Positions 49,988 through 58,159 are shown, numbered from the stretch's first letter. The stretch is 64,000 nt of DNA from Amycolatopsis sp. FDAARGOS 1241 (GCF_016889705.1 NZ_CP069526.1:3968001-4032000), one strand, 5' to 3'. Program-made: numbers and translations. The notes: generated by a model from the sequence alone, not told the origin.

Positions 49988-51046
49988 CTACGGATGGAGC
50001 ACGTGACAGCGAACCGGCAGGTCCAGTTCGTCGGCCAGTGGCGCGAAGAACGCCTCGACGGCCGGGTCGTCGACCTCGGCGAGCGTGCCCGGCCGCCAGC
50101 GCGGCGCGCGGTCCTTGTCGAGGATCGCGGCGCGGATGCCTTCGGCCAGGTCCGGGTGGCGCAGGAATCGGCTGCACAGCCGGTAGTCCTGCCGCAGGCA
50201 CTGCTCGATCGTCGTCATCTCGCGGGCCGCGCGCACCGCCCGCAGGGTCACCTTCAAGGCCGTGGGCGCCGCGGCGGTGATCGCGGCGACGGTCTCGCGC
50301 GGACCCGGTTCGTCCATCGCCTCGAGGCGGTACAGCACGTCTTCGACGGACGGCGCGTCGCCGTACGCGCGGTCGATCCAGCACCGCGCAGCGGCCAGGG
50401 GCGCCGGGCCGGGATCTTCGGCGTACTTCGTCACCGTGGCTTCGATCGGCGCGCCCGCGGCGAGGTCGCCGACGAGCGCGGGCAACCGGTCCGACGGGAC
50501 GTGGTGATCGGCGAGTCCACAGTGGAGCGCGTCCGCCGCGTCGGCCCGCCCGGCCGTGAGCGCGAGGTGCAGGCCGAGTTCACCGGGCGCGCGGCCGAGC
50601 AGCAGCGCACCGCCGACGTCCGGTGCGAGCCCGATCGCGACCTCCGGCATCGCGAGCACCGAGCGCTCGGTGACCACCCGGACGGGCGCGTGGCCGCCGA
50701 TGCCGAGCCCGCCGCCCATCGTGATGCCGTCCATGAGCGCGACGACCGGTTTCGGGTAGCGGGCGAGCCGAGCGTCGAGCCGGTACTCCTCGCGCCACAG
50801 CGTCAGTGCGATCGCGGGGTCGCCGACCGCCGACGAGTGGACGACGCCGATGTCGCCGCCGGCGCAGAACGCGCGCTCGCCCGCGCCGTCGAGCACGACG
50901 GCGGTCACGGCGGGATCGTCCTCCCACGCGTCGAGCGCGGCGAGCAGCGCGCGGATCATGGCCAGGTCCAGCGCGTTGAGCGCGTCGGGCCGGTTCACCG
51001 TCAGCCGGCCGATCGAGCCCTGCACGCGGGCCAAGACGGTCGTCAC
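49988..51046 (-). CDS. 3-hydroxyisobutyryl-CoA hydrolase-like (enoyl-CoA hydratase superfamily)
   Basis: 352 residues from GTG 51046 (TTG 51055 is possible; neither has a clear ribosome site). The crotonase core includes RPDALNALDLAMIRAL and GAGERAFCAGGDIGVV (oxyanion loop). WREEYRLDARLARYPKPVVALMDGITMGGGLGIG, VLAMPEVAIGLAPDVGG and GELGLHLALTAGRAD are characteristic of HIBCH-type hydrolases of valine degradation rather than simple hydratases. The later C-terminal helices (EQCLRQDYRLCSRFL, HPDLAEGIRAAILDKDRAPRW) agree. Divergent from the mutase operon through a shared operator, so it belongs to the same regulon. Confidence 0.85.
   Translation of the reverse strand: MTTVLARVQGSIGRLTVNRPDALNALDLAMIRALLAALDAWEDDPAVTAVVLDGAGERAFCAGGDIGVVHSSAVGDPAIALTLWREEYRLDARLARYPKPVVALMDGITMGGGLGIGGHAPVRVVTERSVLAMPEVAIGLAPDVGGALLLGRAPGELGLHLALTAGRADAADALHCGLADHHVPSDRLPALVGDLAAGAPIEATVTKYAEDPGPAPLAAARCWIDRAYGDAPSVEDVLYRLEAMDEPGPRETVAAITAAAPTALKVTLRAVRAAREMTTIEQCLRQDYRLCSRFLRHPDLAEGIRAAILDKDRAPRWRPGTLAEVDDPAVEAFFAPLADELDLPVRCHVLHP
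50516..50526. repeat. Copy of the 11-bp palindrome TCCACAGTGGA
   Basis: Exact copy, inside the hydrolase coding sequence. Confidence 0.5.
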
Positions 51047-51106
51047 GCCGGTCAAGTTAGCCACCGCATCCGCCTTTCGTGCAGCCGGGTGGTCCGGGTT
51101 CCAGGG

Positions 51107-51144
51107 TTGCACATCTTGGCCCACCACTTCTATGGTCAGACCAC
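51107..51144 (+). promoter_or_regulatory. Promoter/operator of the mutase operon
   Basis: TTGCAC (51107-51112), 18 bp, TATGGT (51131-51136). The palindrome TGGTCAGACCA (51133-51143) covers the -10 box, so a FadR-type protein bound here should block transcription. The same region serves the divergent hydrolase gene. Confidence 0.68.
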
Positions 51145-51180
51145 ATGAAAGGACGACCAGCGGAGCGGAGAGTGGACACG

Positions 51181-51603
51181 GTGGGTGACAGCGGCGGTGA
51201 ACCGATCCGGGTGATGCTGGCCAAGATCGGGCTCGACGGGCACGACCGGGGCGTGAAGGTCGTCGCGCGGACGCTGCGCGACGCGGGCATGGAGGTGATC
51301 TACACCGGCCTGCACCGCAGCCCCGAGCAGGTGCTCGAAGCGGCCGTGCAGGAAGACGTCGACGTGCTCGGCGTCAGCCTGCTCTCGGGCGCGCACATGC
51401 CGATCTTCACGCGCATCTTCGAGCTGATCGACGCGATGCCCGACCGGCCGCGGTTCGCGATCGTCGCGGGCGGCGTGATGCCGGACGAGGACGAGGAAGC
51501 GCTCAAGAAGATGGGCGTCGCCGACGTGCTCGGCCAGGACACCACCCCGGAGACGATCGTCGACCGCGTGCGCGAACTGGCCGCCGTGGCGGGTGAGGCC
51601 TGA
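51181..51603 (+). CDS. hcmB: 2-hydroxyisobutyryl-CoA mutase small, B12-binding subunit
   Basis: 140 residues from GTG 51181 (GGAGAG 8 bp upstream); GTG 51172 and ATG 51145 are in-frame alternatives. B12-binding Rossmann-like domain with the base-off signature GLDGHDRGVKVV (D19, H21, G24; His displaces the lower axial base), DVLGVSLLSGAH, and AIVAGGVMPDEDEEALKKMG. Works with the large subunit at 54034 as a two-subunit acyl-CoA mutase. First gene of a five- to six-gene operon coupled by overlapping stops and starts. Confidence 0.92.
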   Translation: MGDSGGEPIRVMLAKIGLDGHDRGVKVVARTLRDAGMEVIYTGLHRSPEQVLEAAVQEDVDVLGVSLLSGAHMPIFTRIFELIDAMPDRPRFAIVAGGVMPDEDEEALKKMGVADVLGQDTTPETIVDRVRELAAVAGEA

Positions 51604-53051
51604 TGGACCCGAGGAAGTCGATGGAGCCGGCGAACGCGGTGAGCCCCATGGAACAGTGGAGCTGGCCGCCGCGCTATGACGAGACCTACCGCCCGCCGTC
51701 GGGCCAGGCGTACTGGTTCCCGCGCCGCGAAACCATGCCGGCCGGGGAACGGGACGAGGCGATCCTCGTCCGGATCCGCGAGGTCATGGCCTACGCGTGG
51801 GACCACGCGCCGTTCTACCGGCGCAAGTGGGAAGAGGCGGGCATCCACCCGTCGGCCATCCGCGATCTGTCCGACTTCGAGAAGGTCCCGGTGGTGCGCA
51901 AGGAAGAGCTGCGCGCCGACCAGGCCGCCCACGAACCGTTCGGCAGCTACCTCGCGGTGGAGCCGGGCGAGGTCAAGCACGTCAACGGCACGTCCGGCAC
52001 CACCGGGCGCCCCACCGCGTTCGGCATCAGCGAGCGCGACTGGCGCAGCGTCGCCAACGCCCACGCCCGCGTGATGTGGGGGATGGGCATCCGCGAAACC
52101 GACACGGTGCTCGTCGCATCGCCGCTGAGCCTCTACTGGGGTTCCTGGGGTGCCTACATCGGCGCGGAACGGCTCGGCGCCCGCGTCTTCCCGTTCGGCG
52201 CCGGAACACCGGGGCAGACGGCGCGCACGGTGATGTGGATGAAGCAGATGGGCGTCACCGTCTTCTACGGCACCCCGTCCTACGCGCTGCACCTGGCGGA
52301 AGTCGCCGCCGACGAGGGGGTCGACCCCGCGGATTTGGGGCTGCGCAAGCTGTTCTTCTCCGGCGAACCCGGCGCGAGCGTGCCGAGCATCCGCGGCCGG
52401 ATCGAGGAGGCCTTCGGCGCCGAGGTCTACGACTCGGGCAGCATGGCCGAGGTCAGCCCGTGGATGCACCTGGGCGCGGCCAACCACGAGCCGGGCGTGT
52501 TCGCGTGGCAGGACCTCGTCTACACCGAGGTGTGCGACCCGGTCGACCACCACCGCGTGGACTGGGGCCGCGAAGGCACACCGGTCTACACCACGCTCGA
52601 ACGCACCAGCCAGCCGATGATCCGGTTGCTGTCCAACGACCTCACGCGCTGGGAAGCCCCGTCGGCCGACCGCGGCCGCACCTACCCGTTCCTGCCACAG
52701 GGCATCTACGGGCGCATCGACGACATGTTCACCGTGCGCGGCGAAAATGTGTACCCGAGCGCGATCGACGACGTCGTGATGGCCGCCGAGGGCTACGGCG
52801 GTGAGCACCGCATCGTGATCAGCCGCAAGTCCACGATGGACAGCCTCGCCGTGCAGGTCGAGCACCGCGGCGTTGCCGAAGCCGGCCTGGACGGCTGGGC
52901 CAGGGCGATCGAGGACAAGCTGCGCAAGGCGCTGGGCGTCGGCGCGCACGTGGTACCCGTGGAGTACAAGACCTTCGATCGCACGGAGTTCAAGGCCCGG
53001 CGGGTGATCGACGACCGCGACCTGCTGCGCCGCCTCGGAAGTGGGTCGTGA
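51603..53051 (+). CDS. Acyl-CoA ligase (probable 2-hydroxyisobutyrate-CoA ligase, PaaK-like)
   Basis: 482 residues; ATG shares one base with the previous stop (TGATG). Adenylate-forming fold of the phenylacetate-CoA ligase type: P-loop-like GTSGTTGRPT (residues 129-138), ASPLSLYWGSWGAYIGAERLGARVFPFG, LFFSGEPGASVPSIRGRIEEAFGAEVYDSGSMAEV, GRIDDMFTVRGENVYPSAIDDVV and a late FDRTEFKARRV. By position between the two mutase subunits it should activate the mutase substrate acid with ATP and CoA, as the ligase of the Aquincola 2-HIBA pathway does. Substrate is inferred from context. Confidence 0.85.
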   Translation: MDPRKSMEPANAVSPMEQWSWPPRYDETYRPPSGQAYWFPRRETMPAGERDEAILVRIREVMAYAWDHAPFYRRKWEEAGIHPSAIRDLSDFEKVPVVRKEELRADQAAHEPFGSYLAVEPGEVKHVNGTSGTTGRPTAFGISERDWRSVANAHARVMWGMGIRETDTVLVASPLSLYWGSWGAYIGAERLGARVFPFGAGTPGQTARTVMWMKQMGVTVFYGTPSYALHLAEVAADEGVDPADLGLRKLFFSGEPGASVPSIRGRIEEAFGAEVYDSGSMAEVSPWMHLGAANHEPGVFAWQDLVYTEVCDPVDHHRVDWGREGTPVYTTLERTSQPMIRLLSNDLTRWEAPSADRGRTYPFLPQGIYGRIDDMFTVRGENVYPSAIDDVVMAAEGYGGEHRIVISRKSTMDSLAVQVEHRGVAEAGLDGWARAIEDKLRKALGVGAHVVPVEYKTFDRTEFKARRVIDDRDLLRRLGSGS

Positions 53052-54040
53052 AGACGCCGGCCGACGTGGTGCACCGCGTGCTCGCAGGGGAGCACGCGGC
53101 CATCGCGCGGATGCTGACCTTCGTGGAGCGGCGCACCGCGGGCGTCGACGAGGCGCTCGCCGAACTGCACGGCAAGGCGGGCAACGCCCACGTGCTCGGG
53201 CTGACCGGGCCACCCGGCAGCGGCAAGAGCACGCTCGTGACGGCGCTGACCGAGTACTACCGCGAGCAGGGCCGCACCGTGGGCGTCCTGGCGGTGGACC
53301 CGTCCAGCGTGTTCAGCGGTGGCGCGATCCTCGGCGACCGGATCCGCATGACCGGCCTCGCGGGGGACGAGGGTGTGTTCATCCGCTCCATCGCCACCCG
53401 GGGTGCGCTCGGCGGGCTGTCACGCGCGGCGCTCGACGCGATCACCGTGCTGGACGCCGCGGGCAAGGACGTGGTGGTGCTGGAAACCGTCGGTGTCGGG
53501 CAGGCCGAGGTGGACGTGATCAGCGCGGCCCAGACGGTGGCCGTGGTCAGCGTGCCCGGCATGGGCGACGACGTGCAGGCGATCAAGGCCGGGCTGCTGG
53601 AGATCGCCGACGTGCACGTGGTGAACAAGGCCGACCGCGACGGTGCCGCCAAGACCGTGGCCGAGCTGCGCGACATGCTCCGGCTCGCGCACCGCAAACC
53701 GCACCAGTGGAACGTGCCGATCCAGCAGACCGTCGCGGCCACCGGGCAGGGCGTGCCCGAACTCGCCGAGCAGTTCGCCGCGCACCTGCGGTGGATGACC
53801 GAGCACGGCGAACGCGAGCGGCGGGCCCGGCGCACCAGCGCCACCCGCATCCGCTGGGTCGCCGAGCAGCTCGTGCTCGACGGCCTGCGTCCCGGAGTCC
53901 CCGCCTTCGACCGCGCGGTCGACGACGTCGCCGCCCGGCGCGAGGACCCGCTGTCGGCCGCGCGCCGCCTGGTGGGGTGCCCGGGCACGGCCGGGACTTC
54001 GGCTGCGACTTCGACGACCGATGAGGAGGAACTGTGGTGA
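53048..54040 (+). CDS. MeaB/ArgK-type GTPase, mutase chaperone
   Basis: 330 residues from GTG 53048, 4-bp overlap with the ligase. G3E-family P-loop GPPGSGKST (54-62), AVDPSSVFSGGAILGDRIRM, Walker-B-like VVLETVGVGQAEVD, base-recognition NKAD, and a C-terminal dimerisation helix. MeaB/MMAA proteins gate transfer of adenosylcobalamin into mutases and remove damaged cofactor. Encoded directly before the large mutase subunit, so it is dedicated to it (MeaH type). An Ala/Thr/Glu-rich tail precedes the stop. Confidence 0.93.
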   Translation: MKTPADVVHRVLAGEHAAIARMLTFVERRTAGVDEALAELHGKAGNAHVLGLTGPPGSGKSTLVTALTEYYREQGRTVGVLAVDPSSVFSGGAILGDRIRMTGLAGDEGVFIRSIATRGALGGLSRAALDAITVLDAAGKDVVVLETVGVGQAEVDVISAAQTVAVVSVPGMGDDVQAIKAGLLEIADVHVVNKADRDGAAKTVAELRDMLRLAHRKPHQWNVPIQQTVAATGQGVPELAEQFAAHLRWMTEHGERERRARRTSATRIRWVAEQLVLDGLRPGVPAFDRAVDDVAARREDPLSAARRLVGCPGTAGTSAATSTTDEEELW

Positions 54041-55752
54041 ACGAGCACGACCCGGTCCCGGATGAACGAGCACTGGCGACCAAGGCGCTCGTCGACGCGG
54101 TCACGCGGGAACTCAGCGACTGGGAGGGTGACGAGCTCGCCGGGTTCATCCGGCGCCAGCCCGAATCGCGTGACGTCTACCGCTCGGGCAGCGGGATGGA
54201 GGTCGAGCGCGTCTACACGCCGGCCGACCTGCCGGCCGACTGGCACGACATCGGCCTGCCCGGCCGCTACCCCTACACCCGCGGGCCGTACCCGACGATG
54301 TACCGCGGCCGCATCTGGACGATGCGCCAGATCGCTGGCTTCGGGCAGGCGGAGGAGACGAACAAGCGCTTCCAGTACCTCATCGCCCAGGGCCAGACCG
54401 GTCTGTCGGTCGACTTCGACATGCCGACGCTGATGGGCCTCGACAGCGACGACCCGATGAGCCTCGGCGAGGTCGGGCGCGAGGGCGTCGCGATCGACAC
54501 GCTGCCCGACATGGAGGCGCTGTTCGACGGCATCGACCTCGAGCAGATCAGCGTGTCGATGACGATCAACCCGTCGGCGTGGATCCTGCTCGCCATGTAC
54601 GTCGCCGTGGCCGAGGAGCGCGGCTACGACCTGAACAAGCTCTCGGGGACGATCCAGAACGACATCCTCAAGGAGTACGTGGCGCAGAAGGAGTGGGTGT
54701 TCCCGGTCCGGCCGAGCATGCGGATCGTGCGCGACACCATCGTCTACTGCAGCGAGCGCATGGCGCGCTACAACCCCGTGAACATCTCCGGCTACCACAT
54801 CAGCGAAGCCGGGGCGAACGCGCTGCAGGAGATCGCGTTCACGATGGCGATCACCAAGGCTTACGTGGAGGATGTCGTCGCGACCGGCGTCGACGTGGAC
54901 CAGTTCGCGTCGCGGCTGTCGTTCTTCTTCGTCAGCCAGGCGGATCTGTTCGAAGAGGTCGCGAAGTTCCGCGCGGTGCGGCGGTTCTACGCGAAGATGA
55001 TGAAGGAGACCTTCGGCGCGCAGAACCCGCAGTCGATGCGGCTGCGGTTCCACGCGCAGACGGCGGCGGCCACGCTCACGAAACCGCAGCCGCTCAACAA
55101 CATCATCCGCACCGCGCTGCAGGCCCTGTCGGCTGTGCTCGGCGGCGCGCAGTCCTTGCACACCAACGGGCTCGACGAGGCGTACACGATCCCGAGCGAG
55201 CAGGCGATGAAGGTCGCGCTGCGCACCCAGCAGATCATCGCCGACGAAACCGGCGTGACGAGCGTGATCGACCCGCTCGGCGGCTCGTTCTACGTCGAGA
55301 ACCTCACCGACCGCCTCGAAGCGGGGATCCACGACTACTTCGCGAAGATCGAGGAGCTCGGCGGCGTGGTCGCGGCGATCGAGCAGGGGTTCTTCCAGCG
55401 CGAGATCTCCGACACCGCCTACGCGTTCGCGCGTCGCAAGGCGAGCGGCGACCGGCCCGTGATCGGCGTGAACAAGTACGTCGACGAGGGCCAGGGCGAG
55501 AAGATCGAAACGCACAAGCTCGACCCGGAATCCGAGGCCCGGCAGCTCGCACGGCTCAAGCAGGTGCGCGCCGACCGGGACCCCGACCGGGCGAAGGCGG
55601 CGATGGAGCAACTGCTCGCCGTGGCGGCCGATCCGTCGGCCAACCTGATGCCGGCGACGGTCGAGGCCGTCAAGGCGCACCTTTCCATGGGAGAGATCAC
55701 GGGCGCGCTGCGTGATGTCTTCGGGTCCTACACCGAAACCCCGGTGTTCTAG
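54034..55752 (+). CDS. hcmA: 2-hydroxyisobutyryl-CoA mutase large subunit
   Basis: 572 residues from GTG 54034 (GTG 54037 equally possible), overlapping the chaperone. Catalytic TIM-barrel domain of AdoCbl-dependent acyl-CoA mutases without a B12 domain, as in two-subunit enzymes. The substrate-selecting positions are decisive: Ile100 in TMRQIAGFG (Tyr in methylmalonyl-CoA mutase, Phe in isobutyryl-CoA mutase), Asp127 in GLSVDFDMPT (Ala in those two) and Gln218 in KEYVAQKEW (Arg in MCM). These equal Ile90/Asp117/Gln208 of Aquincola HcmA. It should convert 2-hydroxyisobutyryl-CoA to 3-hydroxybutyryl-CoA. Highly confident family, strong specificity inference. Confidence 0.93.
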   Translation: MVNEHDPVPDERALATKALVDAVTRELSDWEGDELAGFIRRQPESRDVYRSGSGMEVERVYTPADLPADWHDIGLPGRYPYTRGPYPTMYRGRIWTMRQIAGFGQAEETNKRFQYLIAQGQTGLSVDFDMPTLMGLDSDDPMSLGEVGREGVAIDTLPDMEALFDGIDLEQISVSMTINPSAWILLAMYVAVAEERGYDLNKLSGTIQNDILKEYVAQKEWVFPVRPSMRIVRDTIVYCSERMARYNPVNISGYHISEAGANALQEIAFTMAITKAYVEDVVATGVDVDQFASRLSFFFVSQADLFEEVAKFRAVRRFYAKMMKETFGAQNPQSMRLRFHAQTAAATLTKPQPLNNIIRTALQALSAVLGGAQSLHTNGLDEAYTIPSEQAMKVALRTQQIIADETGVTSVIDPLGGSFYVENLTDRLEAGIHDYFAKIEELGGVVAAIEQGFFQREISDTAYAFARRKASGDRPVIGVNKYVDEGQGEKIETHKLDPESEARQLARLKQVRADRDPDRAKAAMEQLLAVAADPSANLMPATVEAVKAHLSMGEITGALRDVFGSYTETPVF

Positions 55753-55815
55753 GCCCACTGCAGTTCCTGGAGTCCCTGCCCTTCTCTCAACGACGAGAGT
55801 TCCCGGAGGTGACCT

Positions 55816-57501
55816 GTGTACCAGCAGGTTCCCGCGCCACTCGGTGGCAGCCTCGGCTGGTCCGCCCTCGTGTCCGCCCTGCCCCTGCTCGTGCTGTTCG
55901 TGCTGCTGGGCGTGTTCCGCGTCCGCGCCTGGCTGGCCTCGCTCATCGCGCTGGCGCTGTCCATCGTGGGTGCGATCGCGGTGTACGGCATGCCGGCGGG
56001 ACCGGCGTTCGACTCCGCGCTCGAAGGCGCGGCGTTCGGCCTGTTCCCCGCGCTGTGGATCGTGCTCAACTCCCTGTGGATCTACCAGATGACGAAGGTG
56101 TCCGGGCACTTCGACGTGCTGCGGCGCACCTTCGCGAAGATCAGTGACGACCAGCGCGTGCAGGGGGTGATCATCGCCTTTTCGTTCGGTGCGCTGCTGG
56201 AGGCGCTCGCCGGGTTCGGGGCGCCGGTCGCGATCTGTTCGGTGATGCTCGTGGCGGTCGGGCTGAAACCGCTGAAGGCGGCCACGGTCGCGCTCATCGC
56301 CAACACCGCGCCCGTCGCGTACGGCGCCGTGGCGCTGCCCGTGATCACGCTCGCCAAGGTGACCGGCCTGCCACTGCACGACCTCGCGGCCATGACCGGC
56401 CGGCAGGTGCCGATCCTCGCGCTGATCGTGCCGCTGGTGCTCGTGATCGTGCTGGACGGGCGGCGCGGGCTGCGGCAGGCGTGGCCCGCGGCGATCGTGT
56501 GCGGCGTGAGCTTCGCGGTCGTGCAGTACCTGATGGCGAACTTCGGCCCGGTGCAGCTGACAGACATCGCGGCGTCGCTGGTGTCCGCGGCGGCCGTGCT
56601 CGTGCTGCTGCGGTTCTGGAAGCCGAAGCCGGCGGACGCGCCGGACCGGGCACCCGGCGATGGCGGCACGGCGCCCGTACCGAGCGGGCCCGGCTCCGGC
56701 GGCGGCGCGGTCACCGCGGCCGCGGCGACGACGGCGGTGCGGGAGCGGACCGTCGTGGACTCGCGGGCCGACCAGGTTCGCTCGTTCGCGCCATACGCGA
56801 CGATCATCGTGCTGTTCTCGGTGGCCGCGATCCCGGTGGTGGCCGCGGCACTCGCGTCGACGACGAAGACGTTCAGCCGGCCCGGCCTGCACATCGTGAC
56901 GGCCGAGGGTAAACCGCTGAGCCTGGTGTCGTACAAGTTCGACTGGCTCGCCGACAGCGGCACGGTGCTGTTCATCGCCGGGGTCGTGTCGGCGTTCCTG
57001 CTCAAGGTGCCGCTGCGGGAGGCGGTGCGTGCGTACGGGCAGACGGTCGTGCAGCTGCGCACGGCCGGGCTCACGGTGATGGCGGTGCTCGCGCTCGCCT
57101 ACGTGATGAACATGTCCGGGCAGACGGCCACGCTCGGGCTGTTCCTCGCCGGTGCCGGTGGACTGTTCGCGCTGCTGTCGCCGCTGCTCGGCTGGTTCGG
57201 CACCGCGGTGACGGGTTCGGACACGTCGTCGAACTCGCTCTTCGGCGCTTTGCAGGTCGCGGCCGCGCACGGCGCGCAGCTGCAGCCGGTGCTGATGGCG
57301 GCGGCGAACAGCAGCGGCGGCGTCCTCGGGAAGATGATCAGCCCGCAGAACCTCGCGATCGGCGCCAGCGCGGTGGGGCTGGCCGGCAAGGAGGGCCTGC
57401 TGTTCCGGCGGGTGCTCGCCGCTTCGGCGGTGTTCGTGCCGCTGATGTGCATCCTCGTGTTCCTGCAGTCCACCCCGGTGCTGTCGTGGATGGTGCCGTG
57501 A
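55816..57501 (+). CDS. L-lactate permease family (LctP) transporter
   Basis: 561 residues from GTG 55816 with GGAGGT. About 13-14 membrane helices. LctP hallmarks: LWIVLNSLWIYQMTKVSGHFDVLRR, FGALLEALAGFGAPVAICSVMLVAVG, NTAPVAYGAVALPVITLAKVTGL, GWFGTAVTGSDTSSNSLFGALQ and NSSGGVLGKMISPQNLAIGASA. A Pro/Ala-rich loop (about 275-310) is an insertion between helices. Proton symporter for 2-hydroxy acids; next to the mutase it most likely imports 2-hydroxyisobutyrate, a 2-methyl lactate. Confidence 0.92.
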   Translation: MYQQVPAPLGGSLGWSALVSALPLLVLFVLLGVFRVRAWLASLIALALSIVGAIAVYGMPAGPAFDSALEGAAFGLFPALWIVLNSLWIYQMTKVSGHFDVLRRTFAKISDDQRVQGVIIAFSFGALLEALAGFGAPVAICSVMLVAVGLKPLKAATVALIANTAPVAYGAVALPVITLAKVTGLPLHDLAAMTGRQVPILALIVPLVLVIVLDGRRGLRQAWPAAIVCGVSFAVVQYLMANFGPVQLTDIAASLVSAAAVLVLLRFWKPKPADAPDRAPGDGGTAPVPSGPGSGGGAVTAAAATTAVRERTVVDSRADQVRSFAPYATIIVLFSVAAIPVVAAALASTTKTFSRPGLHIVTAEGKPLSLVSYKFDWLADSGTVLFIAGVVSAFLLKVPLREAVRAYGQTVVQLRTAGLTVMAVLALAYVMNMSGQTATLGLFLAGAGGLFALLSPLLGWFGTAVTGSDTSSNSLFGALQVAAAHGAQLQPVLMAAANSSGGVLGKMISPQNLAIGASAVGLAGKEGLLFRRVLAASAVFVPLMCILVFLQSTPVLSWMVP

Positions 57502-57920
57502 ACCGGGCGGTGGCGAGCGACGCCGTGGAGGAGGCCAACTCCGCGATCGGCGCGGCCGTCTCCACGTGCTCGCTGCCGGCCGCCGACGAAGCGGTGCTGC
57601 TGGAGGTGCAGTACGAGCTGATCGAGCTCGCCGAGGCCCTCGCCGCGGGAATGCCGGTGCCGCAGCTGCCGCGGCTGTGGCGAGCCGCGCGGGACCACGG
57701 CGGTGTCGTGGTCCCGCGCGGGTTCGCGGTACTGGGTGGGCTCAGCGCCGCGGCCGGGCTGCTGAAACTCGCGCGGGCGGTGCTGCGCCGGGCCGCGCGG
57801 GAGGCGCCGGACGACGCTGCGGCCGTCCTCGACCGGGTGAGTGAGGTCCTGCTGGCCTTCGCGTTCCGCGCGGAGGAGCACGAACGGTCGCTCGGGTTCG
57901 TCGGGTCCTGTGCCGACTAG
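57498..57920 (+). CDS. Short, divergent PduO-like cob(I)alamin adenosyltransferase-like protein
   Basis: 140 residues from GTG 57498, overlapping the permease stop. Two PduO-type segments are recognisable: VEEANSAIGAAVS (usual VDELNAAIG), LLEVQYELIELAEALAAG (usual VQNDLFDLGADLA), and VVPRGFAVLGGLSAAAGLLKLARAVLRRAAREA with VLDRVSEVLLAFAFRAEEH (usual LPGGSPAAAALHVARTVCRRAER...LNRLSDLLFVLAR). The N-terminal ATP loop (TKTGDDGTT) is absent and the RRAER glutamate is Ala. It may therefore bind, rather than make, adenosylcobalamin. Location in the mutase operon fits a cofactor-handling role. Confidence 0.7.
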   Translation: MNRAVASDAVEEANSAIGAAVSTCSLPAADEAVLLEVQYELIELAEALAAGMPVPQLPRLWRAARDHGGVVVPRGFAVLGGLSAAAGLLKLARAVLRRAAREAPDDAAAVLDRVSEVLLAFAFRAEEHERSLGFVGSCAD

Positions 57921-57922
57921 TG

Positions 57923-57977
57923 TGGTCATACCAACAAAGAGGTCATATTGACACTACCGGCGAGCTCCGATTACCTT
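57923..57977 (+). promoter_or_regulatory. Operator and promoter of the riboswitch-gntR2 transcript
   Basis: TGGTCATACCA (57923-57933), a variant of the two upstream TGGTCAGACCA sites, is followed by TTGACA (57948-57953), 18 bp, and TACCTT (57972-57977). Predicted start near 57984, just where the riboswitch begins. Confidence 0.65.
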
Positions 57978-57980
57978 GAG

Positions 57981-58085
57981 TGAGCACTACGCGGTGAAGA
58001 GGAACTCCGGTGAGATTCCGGGCCGGTCGCGCCACTGTGATCGGACCCCGCCCGGCGGGGTCCGCAGGCAGACCCTCTCGCCGCG
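57981..58085 (+). promoter_or_regulatory. Cobalamin riboswitch (RF00174-like)
   Basis: Conserved elements occur in order: AGAGGAA, then CCGGTGAGATTCCGG (58007-58021), the B12 box GCGCCACTGTGA (58029-58040), a variable-arm hairpin GGACCCCGC/GCGGGGTCC (58043-58063) and the 3' element GGCAGACC (58067-58074). These match the class-I adenosylcobalamin riboswitch core (GGGAA, GGTGAnnATCC, GCCACTG, AGACC). It starts right after the promoter and leads into a leader ORF and the GntR gene. A C-rich strand at 58073-58079 might partly pair with GAGGAGG (58114-58120). The GntR gene is the first full gene downstream. Confidence 0.82.
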
Positions 58086-58123
58086 TCCATCCTTGAGCGG
58101 GTCGCACGAACCCGAGGAGGAGC

Positions 58124-58159
58124 GTGACCATCATGGGGATGTCGAGGGACCCGTCATGA
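58124..58159 (+). CDS. 11-codon leader ORF coupled to gntR2
   Basis: GTG 58124 preceded by GAGGAGG (58114-58120) reads 11 codons (VTIMGMSRDPS) and stops at TGA 58157-58159, overlapping the ATG of the regulator (ATGA). Translation of the regulator could depend on translation of this leader, which sits immediately after the riboswitch. Confidence 0.5.
   Translation: MTIMGMSRDPS

Noticed and set aside
49988..51046. Plain enoyl-CoA hydratase
   Set aside because: WREEYRLDARLARYPKP and the long C-terminal helices are those of 3-hydroxyisobutyryl-CoA hydrolase-type proteins.
54034..55752. Methylmalonyl-CoA or isobutyryl-CoA mutase
   Set aside because: Substrate-specificity positions are Ile/Asp/Gln, not Tyr/Ala/Arg or Phe/Ala/Gln, and the operon has its own acyl-CoA ligase.
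53257..57270. A 1,337-codon open frame antisense to the mutase-permease genes
   Set aside because: An artefact of high GC: codons of the real genes on the other strand rarely produce stops. The predicted protein is Arg/His/Gly-rich without domains.
58043..58063. GC hairpin as an intrinsic terminator before gntR2
   Set aside because: It falls between the B12 box and the 3' AGACC element, where the riboswitch variable arm is expected, and no T-run follows.
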